The position numbers and the translations under genes are program-made. A stretch of 64,000 nucleotides of DNA from assembly GCF_032051675.1 (NCBI RefSeq), contig NZ_CP116968.1:2604001-2668000 (forward strand). The letters are read 5' to 3'. Under the pieces are notes generated by a model that was given only the letters and a program-made list of their open reading frames with translations, searched no databases and had not been told where the DNA came from. Origin of the DNA: Candidatus Nitrospira neomarina (lineage in GTDB: Bacteria > Nitrospirota > Nitrospiria > Nitrospirales > UBA8639). Positions 35,449-45,142 of the stretch are shown here, one piece after another. The stretch's first letter is position 1; the number at the start of each line of letters is the position of its first letter.

Positions 35449-38400
35449 CTATTTGGCTGCCACCGGCAACACCCGGCCAGTCTCCACCACGTCGATCGAA
35501 GCTTGCTTCACATCACTGGCACCCCCTTCCAAAGGCAGGATCCGTTGGTCATTTTTAGGTAGGACCCTTAAATAACCCCACTGACCCGATTGGGAGTAAG
35601 GCAGGCGCTGATTATTCCAGACATAATCTGCGGCAAGCATATCACGCCCTCCGGCGGACGGAATAAACACATCGATCGTTTCCGAACCAGCGAATTCGAC
35701 CACACTGATTTCGTCGGCTCCCGGCATGAAGGGTTCAATCGGCCATTCATGCTTTTCTACACTAAACATCCCGTTTTGCTCGCTGCTGGCACCGAACACA
35801 TGGATCCTCACAGGATCTCCTGCATGTGCGTGGATAATCGGAGTAACGGGATCTTGGGGATTATCCACCTCACAGGGTTGGAACATGCGCCCAAGTGTAC
35901 AACCTGCCTCTTCTCTATGAAGATAGGGTTCAGAGCGATAATTAACCCCGGTCAACCCGGCCACATTCTGAACATACGGCATAAAGCTGGTACCGATGAT
36001 GTTGTCTTCATCTTGAAAGAGTAAAGCTACATCACGATAATTTCGGCGGTTTTCTTGACCAGGAATGGTCTGATCAACAATCACATCCGCTTCCCAGCTA
36101 TTTTTAAGGGAAATATCCGCACCGGTCTTTGGATCCCGGTATTGCGACCCTTTAGGCCCGATGATGACTGCCCCGAACAAGCCGTTTCGCGGGTTTAACA
36201 TCACATTTCCCCAGTCCCATACCAGAGATGAAATCTCCCCGTTAAAAGGATCGGCATAATAGGTATACGTCTTTGATTCACCTGGGGCAATCGTTTGATC
36301 CCCCGGGTTATTTCCGACGTTGGCCCCCAAAGAATCTTGCGGATTGAAGGCCAATGAAATGGCCGAGAATGAAGCCCGGCTCTCTTTCATTTTATTTTTG
36401 AGATTCACTTTAATGCAATCTCCCACGTTTGCCCGAATAGTCAATGGCATCGGATGGTAATCCCCTGCCACTTTAGTGACCTCATCCTCAAGGACGTAAA
36501 TCTTGCCCTCAGGATTTCTCAGTTCGATGGTCCTCTCAAAGTCGATCTCAATTGATTCCTCAGCACTAGGATTAAAACTCATCCCTGGGAAGTCCATGGC
36601 GACCACGTTAAATGACTTCACCGGAGCCTCTTCAGGACATACAGGAAGAGGCTCTGGAATCTTATTTCGACCTGAATACCCTGCCGGGAGCGGTTTTAGG
36701 TCCTCAGTCTCCTTATCCAATACTCGTAAGATTCCCCATGCCCCCTCTGAGAATTTTGAAGACCGTCCGTTAAAATGGATATAGTCTCCAGGCTGCAGAC
36801 GAGGACCGCCTGCCTTTGGAACGACTAAATCATATCGCTCGGCAATACCAATATGCATGGAATTTTTTCTATTGGCATCTCCTGCATATCTCTCGCTCAA
36901 AAACGTGTGTCCTGAAATGGTCCAGGTCATCGTTTCATTCATGAGGGTATGCAATAGACGGAATACCACGGTATCTCCCAGGTACGCCCGTAGCAACGGC
37001 GTGTCGGGATCACCGTGCTCAGTGCTACTGAATATTTTTGAAGCATCGGGATTCACGGCCATACGTTGGGCAATGGGTTCCGCCCTGAAATTGAGGCCGC
37101 TTCCCGTCGTATGCGTCCCTCCGTTAAGGAAGGGCATTGGGGTCATGAGAATTTTTTCCGGCATCATAAATGACACCGTTTTCCCCGCCTCTAAGGCTAC
37201 CTCGACCGGCTGCCCAGGCGGATTCCCAGCGGTCACTATGTTGACTGTATGCGGAACCGTATCATGCACTTGGATAACCATTTCCCGGAAGCTGTTATCC
37301 ACGCCGTAGCCGACCGGTTCCACCGTATGGATATCGGCGATAGGACCACTTCTGACCGGTTTCCCGGTTTTAGGATCATGATAGGTTGATCCAACCGGTT
37401 CCACCACTAATGTCCCGAATCCACCATGAGGCCACGTAGTGGCCCCAAAGGCATGGTCATGCCAAAACACCGTTCCCACATCTGCATCCGCCCACAGTCG
37501 TGACCGCACAAATTCTACCGTCACAATATCCCCCACGGGATGATCATGCTGCAGTGGTCGAACAAAAGTAATAGTGTCGCCTTTTATTGATTTGATGCGA
37601 CGAATCTCGTTGCCTTTGACATTATCGGCCCCGACCAGCAATTCCGTATTGACATGATATTGCTTAGCGTTTTTAACCTTAATACTGGAATCACCTTTTT
37701 TGGCCTTAGCTGTGAACACGCTATTCATGGGCACAGGCAGACCTTTTTTGGTCTTTTTCTCCAGCATGGTAAACGGTCGGACGGACTGCTCATAGGAAAA
37801 ACCTGTGATTACTCCATCCGATGCCTGGTTATCGAATTGAAGGAAATGAGGATGAATGTTGATTTTAGAAGATTGGAAATTTGTAAAATCGTCATCCAAC
37901 CATTCGCTGGTCAGGGTATAGTCTACACAGTCATAGATATTGGCGCGAAATACCAACGGCAATTTTTTATCGTTATCTTTTCGTACTTCCTCTTCCTCTT
38001 CATGGAGGACGTAAATCAATCCGTAGGGATCAATGACAGGAGCTTCCTCACCCTGGGCCCCGGCCATTTCAATGGGGGTATTAATGAAATGAATGTTGTA
38101 ATATTTTCGTCCGGCATTCTCCGGACACAAACTCCACCGGCCATTTTCTCCAGGTTTGGCTGGCTCGGAGGTTCGTAGACCATTTTCATCCTGATGAATC
38201 ATTTCCAGCCATGGGGCTGGATTGTGATTTGGTGGGAACATGACCCGTTTACCGAAATGTGGGGTCAAATGCGGCCATGATACCTTTCCCGTCCTTGGCT
38301 CAAACAGAATTGGGCGCCGTTTTCCTGGAGTAGACGAATGGTATTTTGGGTTCTCGATTGTGCTTTCTTTCTCAGACATGGCTTTATTACCATCCCAGGC

Positions 38401-40323
38401 CCAATCCAATACCGTCGCATCATAAGAAATAATTTGGCCCTTTTCGTCATCTTTATGACCCGGTTTTCCTTGGGCCGGCAACTGAATTTCCACCCATTCT
38501 TTAATATTCACGACCGCTGGATTCGATTTCCAGTTGGTCTTTCCCTTTTCCACGATGGTGAATGTTTTCCCAAACCAATCAACTGTTTTACCAATCAATT
38601 GATCGGAAGTAACGCCCACCTGCATCCGCCCTTTTCTATCAGGCAACTCCCTGAGGTTTGGCATGACATCCGTACGGTTGTCGTCTGTCTGCATGGTATT
38701 ATATACCCGCCAATACCCCCACATTCCTGCAACGTAATGATGAGCGACATGGCAGTGAAACAAGAAGTCACCCGCCAGTTGTTGGCATAAGCCAGATCCA
38801 CATTCCGTCTCCAAATCCAACGCTTCTGATGGCCCAATCACTTCTACATCAACCCGGTCGGTCTTTGTCCTGATAACCGGATATTTAACGGGGCCATTTT
38901 TCGCGGCATGCCACATCGGCATTTGATCAATCGCCCGTGGGCTTCTTGGCCATCGGATCGTCCCGCCATGTGGATGGTGGGAATGGAATACCTCAGACCC
39001 TCCGTGAACCAACCTGAACTTGGCCGGATCCCCAAGATAGGAACGAGGAATCGTCGTTGGTGCATCACCAAAGGTGTAGGAACTATATCCCATAGATTCG
39101 TCTTCAAACCCGAAATATTCGTGCTGCACATGCATGTTGTTGATACCAAATGGCTCACTCCGGTAATTAAGAGCTCGAGCTCCAGGCCGATAGGCATCGG
39201 TGAGAGGATCCCGTTGGGGTAAGAAGTCACCATGTTTGTTTACCGGACGAAACGCTTCGTCACCCACCTCATGATAAATCAACACGAACTCACGAAAATC
39301 AGGTCCCGTTCCATTTTTGATTATGGCCTGCCACCCACTGGCCATCGGGGTTGGGTCTCCGTCTCCCAACGGATTCAAATATTCGGAACCATGCGGTTCA
39401 ACCACGAATGTCCCCATAAGACCCATGACCGTCAATTCCCGATCATTACTAAATGTATGAAATTGGCGACCACCCTCCTGGGTGTCCGGATGAATGTACC
39501 ATTCCATCTCCACGACTTCCCCTTCTTCAGCGACCGTGTCGCGATTGGTTGTCGTAGCAGGCTGCCCCGTCTTGCTGATAACCATATTCGAACCATGGAT
39601 GTGAAGACTGGCCTCTTCACCAAACTCAAGTTGGTTTCGGAGGGTGAATTTCACACAATCCCCTTGGTTTCCTCTGATCACCAGTGGTTGGATCCACTGA
39701 TCCTGAAGACCGTTCGTGACCGCGCCAGGATCACCATGGCCTTCCACCTCTCTCGCTTCAGCATTTTTGGCTTCCTCTTCCCGCACCTTATCGATATTTT
39801 CGGTCAGCACATACATATAGCCAGGATAGTAATCAAGCCATTGATTGAGAGTAATCTCGGCATTGATGGCCGAAATATCATATTCCCTGACAGGGGCAGT
39901 TGAAGGACAATTTCCACCACTCGCTGCAACAGGCTCCACATTACGATCAGATGCCAAAAGTAAATCCTGGCCTCCCGCCCCATACTGGTGCATATTGGTC
40001 ATCGTGTTGTAAAAACCGGTCGCTGTATGGTCAGCATGTTGAGCACCAGACTCGTTTTCCATTCTCAGCATGATCCGATCATGTTGGCGTTCCACCATGG
40101 CCGCTCGATTCGGTCGGCCTTCTTTGGTGTCCTCCATGATGGTCTGGCCCTTCAAACGCTCTGCCCATTCAGGTGACTCTTGATGAACCATCCCCGTGCT
40201 ATGAATAACTTTGTCCTGATTTTCTTCAGCCAGGAGGATTCCCCCTGACAAAAAACTGGACCCCCCGACTAACAATCCAATGGAAAGTGTGGTGATCGCT
40301 TTCCTAGATTTCATGTGAAACAT
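35449..40323 (-). CDS. Giant multicopper oxidase-like protein of three two-domain repeats
   Basis: A 1624-aa exported protein (signal segment about 8-32) with AAGGAGG before ATG 40323. Three repeats of paired cupredoxin domains start near 134, 733 and 1229. Each has a CPxxAxxxxY opening, a VLxEx segment, a GS-x-Y-x(D/N)P linker, and a Y/FR(A/S)EP motif. Repeat 1 keeps most copper ligands: LHIHGS (near 241), HSHHPHGG (near 448) and HCHVAHHYVAGM (near 521), although QFHTF stands where WHSH-type ligands are expected. Repeat 2 keeps INIHPH (near 823) and FWHDHAF (near 953) but loses the C-terminal HCH cluster. Repeat 3 has lost nearly all. Probably a periplasmic oxidase with one trinuclear site and two structural repeats (inference). 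Confidence 0.9.
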   Translation of the reverse strand: MFHMKSRKAITTLSIGLLVGGSSFLSGGILLAEENQDKVIHSTGMVHQESPEWAERLKGQTIMEDTKEGRPNRAAMVERQHDRIMLRMENESGAQHADHTATGFYNTMTNMHQYGAGGQDLLLASDRNVEPVAASGGNCPSTAPVREYDISAINAEITLNQWLDYYPGYMYVLTENIDKVREEEAKNAEAREVEGHGDPGAVTNGLQDQWIQPLVIRGNQGDCVKFTLRNQLEFGEEASLHIHGSNMVISKTGQPATTTNRDTVAEEGEVVEMEWYIHPDTQEGGRQFHTFSNDRELTVMGLMGTFVVEPHGSEYLNPLGDGDPTPMASGWQAIIKNGTGPDFREFVLIYHEVGDEAFRPVNKHGDFLPQRDPLTDAYRPGARALNYRSEPFGINNMHVQHEYFGFEDESMGYSSYTFGDAPTTIPRSYLGDPAKFRLVHGGSEVFHSHHPHGGTIRWPRSPRAIDQMPMWHAAKNGPVKYPVIRTKTDRVDVEVIGPSEALDLETECGSGLCQQLAGDFLFHCHVAHHYVAGMWGYWRVYNTMQTDDNRTDVMPNLRELPDRKGRMQVGVTSDQLIGKTVDWFGKTFTIVEKGKTNWKSNPAVVNIKEWVEIQLPAQGKPGHKDDEKGQIISYDATVLDWAWDGNKAMSEKESTIENPKYHSSTPGKRRPILFEPRTGKVSWPHLTPHFGKRVMFPPNHNPAPWLEMIHQDENGLRTSEPAKPGENGRWSLCPENAGRKYYNIHFINTPIEMAGAQGEEAPVIDPYGLIYVLHEEEEEVRKDNDKKLPLVFRANIYDCVDYTLTSEWLDDDFTNFQSSKINIHPHFLQFDNQASDGVITGFSYEQSVRPFTMLEKKTKKGLPVPMNSVFTAKAKKGDSSIKVKNAKQYHVNTELLVGADNVKGNEIRRIKSIKGDTITFVRPLQHDHPVGDIVTVEFVRSRLWADADVGTVFWHDHAFGATTWPHGGFGTLVVEPVGSTYHDPKTGKPVRSGPIADIHTVEPVGYGVDNSFREMVIQVHDTVPHTVNIVTAGNPPGQPVEVALEAGKTVSFMMPEKILMTPMPFLNGGTHTTGSGLNFRAEPIAQRMAVNPDASKIFSSTEHGDPDTPLLRAYLGDTVVFRLLHTLMNETMTWTISGHTFLSERYAGDANRKNSMHIGIAERYDLVVPKAGGPRLQPGDYIHFNGRSSKFSEGAWGILRVLDKETEDLKPLPAGYSGRNKIPEPLPVCPEEAPVKSFNVVAMDFPGMSFNPSAEESIEIDFERTIELRNPEGKIYVLEDEVTKVAGDYHPMPLTIRANVGDCIKVNLKNKMKESRASFSAISLAFNPQDSLGANVGNNPGDQTIAPGESKTYTYYADPFNGEISSLVWDWGNVMLNPRNGLFGAVIIGPKGSQYRDPKTGADISLKNSWEADVIVDQTIPGQENRRNYRDVALLFQDEDNIIGTSFMPYVQNVAGLTGVNYRSEPYLHREEAGCTLGRMFQPCEVDNPQDPVTPIIHAHAGDPVRIHVFGASSEQNGMFSVEKHEWPIEPFMPGADEISVVEFAGSETIDVFIPSAGGRDMLAADYVWNNQRLPYSQSGQWGYLRVLPKNDQRILPLEGGASDVKQASIDVVETGRVLPVAAK

Positions 40324-40421
40324 GGACCGGCCTCCTTAAGGTGAAAAAAACTGACAAACCGAAGACATATTCTACAAATCAAACAGTCAAAAATATTCCA
40401 TGAAAATGTTGGGAAGCGCAA

Positions 40422-40450
40422 AAGGTAATCCAATCGATTGAGGCTGTCAA
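40422..40450 (-). promoter_or_regulatory. Candidate sigma70-like promoter of the multicopper oxidase gene
   Basis: Minus-strand -35 TTGACA (40450-40445), a 17-base spacer, and a weak -10 TACCTT (40427-40422), about 100 bases before the start codon. The perfect -35 is the main support. Confidence 0.35.
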
Positions 40451-40597
40451 GTCTGAAAGATATGAGTTTGATTTCATTGCATTTATCACAACTACTATAA
40501 AAATTGGCATTTCAGAAATGGATGTGGAAATTAGGCGAATTGTCACCGATTTACAGCTAAAATTCACTTCAGCCTTTTAAAATTGACTTTTAAAAAG

Positions 40598-41452
40598 CTA
40601 CGACAGGGTGATCCCGGCAACATAGGAGGAAAACTCTTTCTGAAGATCACTGGAAATGGGGCCTGGCTTTCCATCCTGTATAAGTTGTCCATTCACCTGA
40701 ATAACAGGCAAAACCTCAATTGTTGTGCCCACGAGAAAGATCTCGTCAGATTGAAGTAACTCTAAAATAGGAATTGGTCGAAATTGGACGTCCAAGCCCT
40801 TTGCCTGAGCTAAGGTCGCCACCTGTTGCTGTGTCACACCAGCCAGGACTAAATGATTCCTTTCGGGGGTAATAAGCACGCCATTTTTCACAACAAAGAT
40901 ATTACTCGTAGCCCCTTCAGTCACCTGTCCGTCTCTCACAAAAATCCCCTCAAAGGCCTTGGCCTCACGGGCCTGTTGCTTGGCCAGAACATTCGGAAGC
41001 AAATTCAGGCTTTTAATATCACAGCGGTGCCATCGAGTATCAGGCAGGGTAATAACACTTACCCCCTGCTGAAAGACTTTAGTTGGCAATCCAACCATTT
41101 GGCGAAATGCCAAAAAGACGGTAGGTTCTCTATTAGAAGGGAAAGTATGCTCACGCGGAGCGACACCTCTGGTTACCTGAATATAGATTTTTCCTTCCTG
41201 ATACCCACTCTGCTGAAGACCGGAAAGAAGGAGGCGCAGAAATTGGGGTGGTTCTAAAAAAAATTGGATCTGGGTTTCTCGGGCACTCCTAACCAGCCTA
41301 TTAAAATGCTCATTCCAAAAAGCAGGAACCCCATGATAGGCACGAATGACTTCATAGATGCCATCCCCAAATAAGAATCCACGATCATCCGGAGAGATCT
41401 TAATCTCCTCCAATGGAGAAAAGTGCCCATTGAAATACCCAATATCCGGCAT
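40598..41452 (-). CDS. PLP fold-type IV aminotransferase (branched-chain/D-amino acid type)
   Basis: A 284-aa cytoplasmic aminotransferase of class IV. Landmarks are FLFGDGIYEVIRAYHG near residue 26, the PLP-binding Lys in DIKSLNLLPNVLAKQ (about 145), EGATSNIFVV (about 178-187) and GTTIEVLPV near the end. Length fits branched-chain or D-alanine aminotransferases and aminodeoxychorismate lyase. Sequence alone does not decide between them; the TRGVAPREH segment is like D-amino acid aminotransferases. First of several small unrelated-looking minus-strand genes. Confidence 0.9.
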   Translation of the reverse strand: MPDIGYFNGHFSPLEEIKISPDDRGFLFGDGIYEVIRAYHGVPAFWNEHFNRLVRSARETQIQFFLEPPQFLRLLLSGLQQSGYQEGKIYIQVTRGVAPREHTFPSNREPTVFLAFRQMVGLPTKVFQQGVSVITLPDTRWHRCDIKSLNLLPNVLAKQQAREAKAFEGIFVRDGQVTEGATSNIFVVKNGVLITPERNHLVLAGVTQQQVATLAQAKGLDVQFRPIPILELLQSDEIFLVGTTIEVLPVIQVNGQLIQDGKPGPISSDLQKEFSSYVAGITLS

Positions 41453-41465
41453 GCCCTAACTTCAA

Positions 41466-41780
41466 TCAGGAAGACAGAGGGGAGACTATGACCTTAAAAA
41501 TCCGTCGATCTTCTGCGGTAAACTTCCATGCCATCCTTTTACTAAACTCCACATGATGGGTTCCGGGCTCCAGCGCCCGAAATTCAAATGATCTCCGTCC
41601 GGAATCTACCGCATTATTACTGACCGTTCGAAGAAACTCATCTCCCACTAATCCCAGCACTTTGGGGTCATAACTTGGAACCCATTGTTCCCCACGGGTC
41701 CGATCTTCCCATAAATGCACCATAAATGTGTCCGACTGGAAAACCTGAATTGCTTTCGCCTGAACTTGATCAATATTCAT
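41466..41780 (-). CDS. Small protein resembling chagasin-type (I42) inhibitors
   Basis: A 104-aa beta-rich protein without a signal peptide. The pattern EQWVPSYDPKVLGLVGDEF, RSFEFRALEPGTHHVEFSKR and RIFKVIV recalls the immunoglobulin-like chagasin fold, where loops of the NPTTGY and RPWE type are expected; only RMAWKF is a partial match. Inhibitor function is therefore doubtful. AAGGTGAG precedes the ATG. Lies just upstream of the aminotransferase. Confidence 0.55.
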   Translation of the reverse strand: MNIDQVQAKAIQVFQSDTFMVHLWEDRTRGEQWVPSYDPKVLGLVGDEFLRTVSNNAVDSGRRSFEFRALEPGTHHVEFSKRMAWKFTAEDRRIFKVIVSPLSS

Positions 41781-41828
41781 GCACTCACCTTGTCTAAAAC
41801 TTAGCTCATGTTCCGTCTGTTAAGCTCA

Positions 41829-42221
41829 CTATTCTCCTGTTAGCCAATCACGTTTTTTCAAACAAACAAACACATTTCCCTTATCAATCACCACATCATA
41901 GTTGACCACACAATAGCCTCCGCCATCCGGACCAAATCCCGAGCGAATGTCAAATTGCTGATGGTGCCACGGACAAGAAACCAGAAAGCCTTTCAACCGG
42001 CCCTTTCCCAACGAGGCTCCCTGGTGGGGACAGATATCATTAATAGCAAAGCAACGATCATCAACACGAAAAATAGCTACCCTTTTTCCGTCGACTTTGA
42101 ATACACGTCCCTTTCCCTTTGGAATATCCTCCAGCTTCCCAACATAAACAAATCCCTCTTTTGGGCTCAGCGGTTCGCATACTCTGCAATCCCTACCATC
42201 CTCAAAATCTGAATCATTCAT
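41829..42221 (-). CDS. Rieske-type [2Fe-2S] ferredoxin
   Basis: A 130-aa soluble Rieske domain protein with the two ligand boxes CPHQ (near 64) and CPWHHQQFD (near 84), giving two Cys and two His for a [2Fe-2S] cluster, and a VYVGKLEDIPKGKGRVF start typical of dioxygenase-type Rieske ferredoxins. An extra Cys pair lies at the N-terminus (RDCRVCEP). No membrane anchor. The partner enzyme is not in the neighbourhood. Confidence 0.9.
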   Translation of the reverse strand: MNDSDFEDGRDCRVCEPLSPKEGFVYVGKLEDIPKGKGRVFKVDGKRVAIFRVDDRCFAINDICPHQGASLGKGRLKGFLVSCPWHHQQFDIRSGFGPDGGGYCVVNYDVVIDKGNVFVCLKKRDWLTGE

Positions 42222-42234
42222 AGCCGGTTCTTCT

Positions 42235-42732
42235 CTAAGAGACCAGTAATGTAAAGGTGACCTGTTCCCCTATCTGAACTTTGGCTTGGTCCACAAACCC
42301 AGCATTGGCTTCCACAATATAGCGTGCATCTTGAGGCGGGGGCCCATACCAGGGGCATTGCCGTTCATTGCAAGGAAGGGCCTTTTCGACTATATGCACG
42401 ACAATCTTGCTCTCATCAACCCAAATCACATCAACAGGAAATTGAAACTCTTTTGTCCAGACCCGGTGGAGACCGGAATTTTCAAATATATAAATCATAC
42501 CCTCACCGGGAGGGAGAACATTTCTAAACGCTAATCCAAATAAAAGTTTTTCCGGTGTATCAGCAACCTCCGCTTTCAACACCCCGCCGCTTGGAAAATT
42601 TATATTGATGACTTGCGTCTGTTCCGGCGCATTAAACAATAGTGCACCGGAAATCAGAAACAACGCCATGACCAGAAGAAAGAAAATTCGCTTTTTACTT
42701 GGGACCCCTTTACCTTGCAGAAAAGATAACAT
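42235..42732 (-). CDS. DUF192 exported protein
   Basis: A 165-aa protein with an N-terminal membrane or signal segment (about 15-33) followed by a DUF192 domain: TPEKLLFGLAFRNVLPPGEGMIYIF, VWTKEFQFPVDVIWVD, and ARYIVEANAGFVDQAKVQIGE. A CNERQCPWYG insertion sits in the loop before the last helix. The frame opens at TTG 42777, but ATG 42732 is preferred. The family has no fixed function and is often membrane- or periplasm-located. Ends 13 bases before the Rieske gene. Confidence 0.82.
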   Translation of the reverse strand: MLSFLQGKGVPSKKRIFFLLVMALFLISGALLFNAPEQTQVININFPSGGVLKAEVADTPEKLLFGLAFRNVLPPGEGMIYIFENSGLHRVWTKEFQFPVDVIWVDESKIVVHIVEKALPCNERQCPWYGPPPQDARYIVEANAGFVDQAKVQIGEQVTFTLLVS

Positions 42733-42952
42733 TGTTATAAATATATCCTTTTTTTCTATTAAAACTTTTTGCCTCAAGCCCTGGGCATTGCCCTAGAAGC
42801 GCATTTCTATTATTTGGAGATTTGCTCAATTAACATACCCACGATAAGATATCATGTAAGTTAATATGATTTCAGCCAAAATGAAGGATGGCAAAAAGCC
42901 TTCGCACCATCTCCCCCAAGGAAAAATTTTACCTCATACCTGGAGGCCTCGT

Positions 42953-43285
42953 ATGCGCTACCTCCCAAATTTATTGCTCACGCTTTCTCTAGTTCTCTTT
43001 TCCTCTACCAGCACCTCTGCTTACCCATCGATTTCTACGGCCATCGACCGGTTTGTCTCTAACCTCTACCCCAAGGGCAGCCATTACTTCTGGGTGATTA
43101 ATAACACCACAACCGAGTCTCCGGAAGAAATGATTGTCGATCTCAACACCAGTGTCAGAAATTTACCGGAGGATGAACCGACGGAGAGTCGGTTTTTATT
43201 ATTGGTTGTCGAAGGAGAACTGCTTGCGGCTCAGAAAATCCCATTAAACGCTAACGTGGATTGTCAGAGTGACGAGGAAGTGTAG
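42953..43285 (+). CDS. Small exported protein of unknown function (110 aa)
   Basis: Starts at ATG 42953, with TGGAGG six bases upstream; the longer open frame from 42866 lacks a ribosome site. A clear signal peptide (MRYLPNLLLTLSLVLFSSTSTSA) is followed by about 85 residues with YFWVINNTTTESPEEMIVD and an acidic tail containing one Cys. No family is recognised. Followed by a strong bidirectional terminator. Plus-strand orientation, divergent from the DUF192 gene. Confidence 0.72.
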   Translation: MRYLPNLLLTLSLVLFSSTSTSAYPSISTAIDRFVSNLYPKGSHYFWVINNTTTESPEEMIVDLNTSVRNLPEDEPTESRFLLLVVEGELLAAQKIPLNANVDCQSDEEV

Positions 43286-43307
43286 TTAATAAACGAATTC
43301 AGATATA

Positions 43308-43344
43308 AAAAAGCCCCATCCTCTGAAATAGGATGGGGCTTTTT
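43308..43344. terminator. Bidirectional terminator
   Basis: A 15-bp stem (43308-43322 with 43330-43344) with GCCCCATCC in the core, flanked by A on one side and T on the other, so it can end both the plus-strand gene at 43285 and the minus-strand gene at 43371. Confidence 0.95.
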
Positions 43345-43370
43345 CATACAAAAGTACGTCCAAGCAATAG

Positions 43371-43868
43371 CTACTTGGTCAGAATCAATAACTGTCCACC
43401 CAAATGGGCTGCATGTAATTGACACTTGTAGTTCAATAAATTGTTCGAGGTCACATACGTGAGATCACTCATGGGAATACCGATATATTTGGTTTCCCCA
43501 GGAGCCAAAACAAGCTTAATATGCATCGACGTTGGAGCGGCAAAAGCTGAATCAGCGGAAAGCTCAAAACCATGTTCTTTGTCCATATTGTTGGTTACTT
43601 TGAACAAAATTGGTCTTCCTGCTCTCCCACCTGTTGCACCAGAAACTAGACTCAAAATGGATGTCGCGGGATACCAGACTTTCTTTCCACCAATTTCCAT
43701 GGCATTAAACTCAAGATCAACATCCAATTTTGTAAACGGCTGGCCCACGACTGACCCCGTTTCAAGGTCACCAATTTCCACACCACCGGACTGTAACGCA
43801 AATGCGCCTGTACTACCGACCGCAACGAAAACCGCACTTAAAAGGACGGATAGAAGCACTCTGTGCAT
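43371..43868 (-). CDS. Periplasmic cupredoxin-like protein (165 aa)
   Basis: Signal peptide ending near GAFA (residue 24), then a single cupredoxin-type domain. Candidate copper ligands are His in DKEHGFEL and CQLHAAH near the C-terminus (Cys-x2-His-x2-His), so a Met ligand is replaced by His or absent. GAGGAGGT precedes ATG 43868. Unlike the three longer copper-protein paralogues it has no carboxypeptidase-regulatory-like domain. A periplasmic electron carrier is likely (inference). Confidence 0.82.
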   Translation of the reverse strand: MHRVLLSVLLSAVFVAVGSTGAFALQSGGVEIGDLETGSVVGQPFTKLDVDLEFNAMEIGGKKVWYPATSILSLVSGATGGRAGRPILFKVTNNMDKEHGFELSADSAFAAPTSMHIKLVLAPGETKYIGIPMSDLTYVTSNNLLNYKCQLHAAHLGGQLLILTK

Positions 43869-44503
43869 CGCCTACCTCCTCATGAGAAGCTGTTGATAAT
43901 GAAGGTTTTACCTAAGAACGCAAGCCAATTTTCTAATTTACATGGTTTAAGTTTCAACAAGAGGGTTGGTTATAGCATATGGCATTCTTCGACGCAAGAA
44001 GGTTTTTAACATTGCGATTCCTGACAGATATAAACAAAAAAATGCTTTCTTTAATCCTCATCAGAAGAAAATTAAAGATTACTTAACCATTTTTTAAAAA
44101 TTTCCTGTGATTATTAGCCTTTTCTTCCATGGTGTCTGAGTTTATGAGACAGGAGATACTTTATTAGACCATTTTCCTCTTAACTCAATTGACTGTTTGT
44201 CACCACACAGAAGAAGACCCATGACTTTGCGTGCACTGGTAATACATTTTTCGAACAGGGGGAATTGTGGAAACGAAAGATAATTTCAATTGCATCAAAA
44301 ACAGATGGCCGCAATCTCCAGGCTTACCGCACAATAGGACTGAAACCGATTCTCAAATTTCTCCATTCACCTTACAGGCAATAGCCCAACATGGATGAAT
44401 GTCCACTCTACAAGTAAGCCCCAAAATAAGCATCACAATACAAAGGGATGAATAGCGTCTCCTTGACTTTCTTCTGCGACAAACCCCACTCAATCGGCAC
44501 TGA
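43869..44503. other. AT-rich intergenic region of about 635 bases
   Basis: No credible coding frame, RNA gene or repeat was found. It should carry the promoter of the small cupredoxin gene at its left end (candidate at 43930-43957) and the 3' untranslated part of the MBL-fold hydrolase at its right end. No terminator hairpin was recognised for the latter. Confidence 0.5.
43930..43957 (-). promoter_or_regulatory. Candidate promoter of the small cupredoxin gene
   Basis: Minus-strand -35 TTGAAA (43957-43952), a 16-base spacer, and -10 TAGAAA (43935-43930), about 60 bases before the start codon. Confidence 0.4.
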
Positions 44504-45142
44504 TTATCCATGCACAAACATATTATGTTCCCGCTCCCAACCAATGGACGATTCAGGCCCATGTCCGGGTATGACGAGTGTACTTTCTTTGAGGGTGTAC
44601 AAGCGTTCTCGAATCGATCGCTCAATTACCTGGCCATCTCCACCCCACAGGTCGGTTCTGCCAATTCCACCACGAAACAAGGTGTCCCCGGAGAACACCA
44701 GATTTTGGCTTTCAAAGAAAAAACATACCGACCCGGGAGTATGGCCAGGAGTATGGATCACGGTTCCTGAATAGGAACCCACACGCACATCTGATTCATC
44801 TTTAATCCAGCGGTCCGGCGGAGGAGCAGGCACATATGGGATGCTGAACATTCGGCATTGAATTTCCAGCATGTCCCAAAGATCTTGATCCTGGGAATGC
44901 AAACACAGAGGTGCCCCCGTCGCTTGCTTAATATGACCGGAGGCTAAGAAATGGTCAAAATGAGCATGCGTATGCAAAATTGACGTGACGGTGAACCCCA
45001 GGGCATCAATTTCCCCGAGTATGCGTTCAGGATTTCCTCCTGGGTCCACCACAATGGCCTGCTTCGTTTCTTTGTCACCGATAATCGAACAATTACATGA
45101 AAGTGGAGGAACAGGAAAAGTTATCCGAATGAGCTGATTCAT
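44504..45142 (-). CDS. MBL-fold metallohydrolase (glyoxalase II-like)
   Basis: A 212-aa cytoplasmic metallo-beta-lactamase-fold hydrolase. The metal-binding HTHAHFDH is near residue 57, a second-site His lies in VIHTPGHTPGSV, Asp in FSGDTLFRGGIGRTD, and the last His in IPGHGPES. ATG 45142 has AAGGAG upstream; the frame opens 7 codons earlier without one. Substrate is probably a thioester such as a glutathione-type adduct, but that cannot be told from sequence. Confidence 0.88.
   Translation of the reverse strand: MNQLIRITFPVPPLSCNCSIIGDKETKQAIVVDPGGNPERILGEIDALGFTVTSILHTHAHFDHFLASGHIKQATGAPLCLHSQDQDLWDMLEIQCRMFSIPYVPAPPPDRWIKDESDVRVGSYSGTVIHTPGHTPGSVCFFFESQNLVFSGDTLFRGGIGRTDLWGGDGQVIERSIRERLYTLKESTLVIPGHGPESSIGWEREHNMFVHG

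Noticed and set aside
39232..39903. 223-codon plus-strand frame opposite the multicopper oxidase
   Set aside because: Antisense to a conserved coding region; composition is that of a shadow frame.
40379..40567. 62-codon minus-strand frame upstream of the multicopper oxidase
   Set aside because: Covers the likely promoter region; no ribosome site and low-complexity sequence.
40566..40597. AT-only inverted repeat after the aminotransferase gene
   Set aside because: Stem is made of A-T pairs only (CTTTTAAAA against TTTTAAAAG), too weak to call a terminator.
44353..44625. 90-codon minus-strand frame overlapping the MBL-fold hydrolase
   Set aside because: Out of frame with a gene carrying full metal-binding motifs; no own ribosome site.
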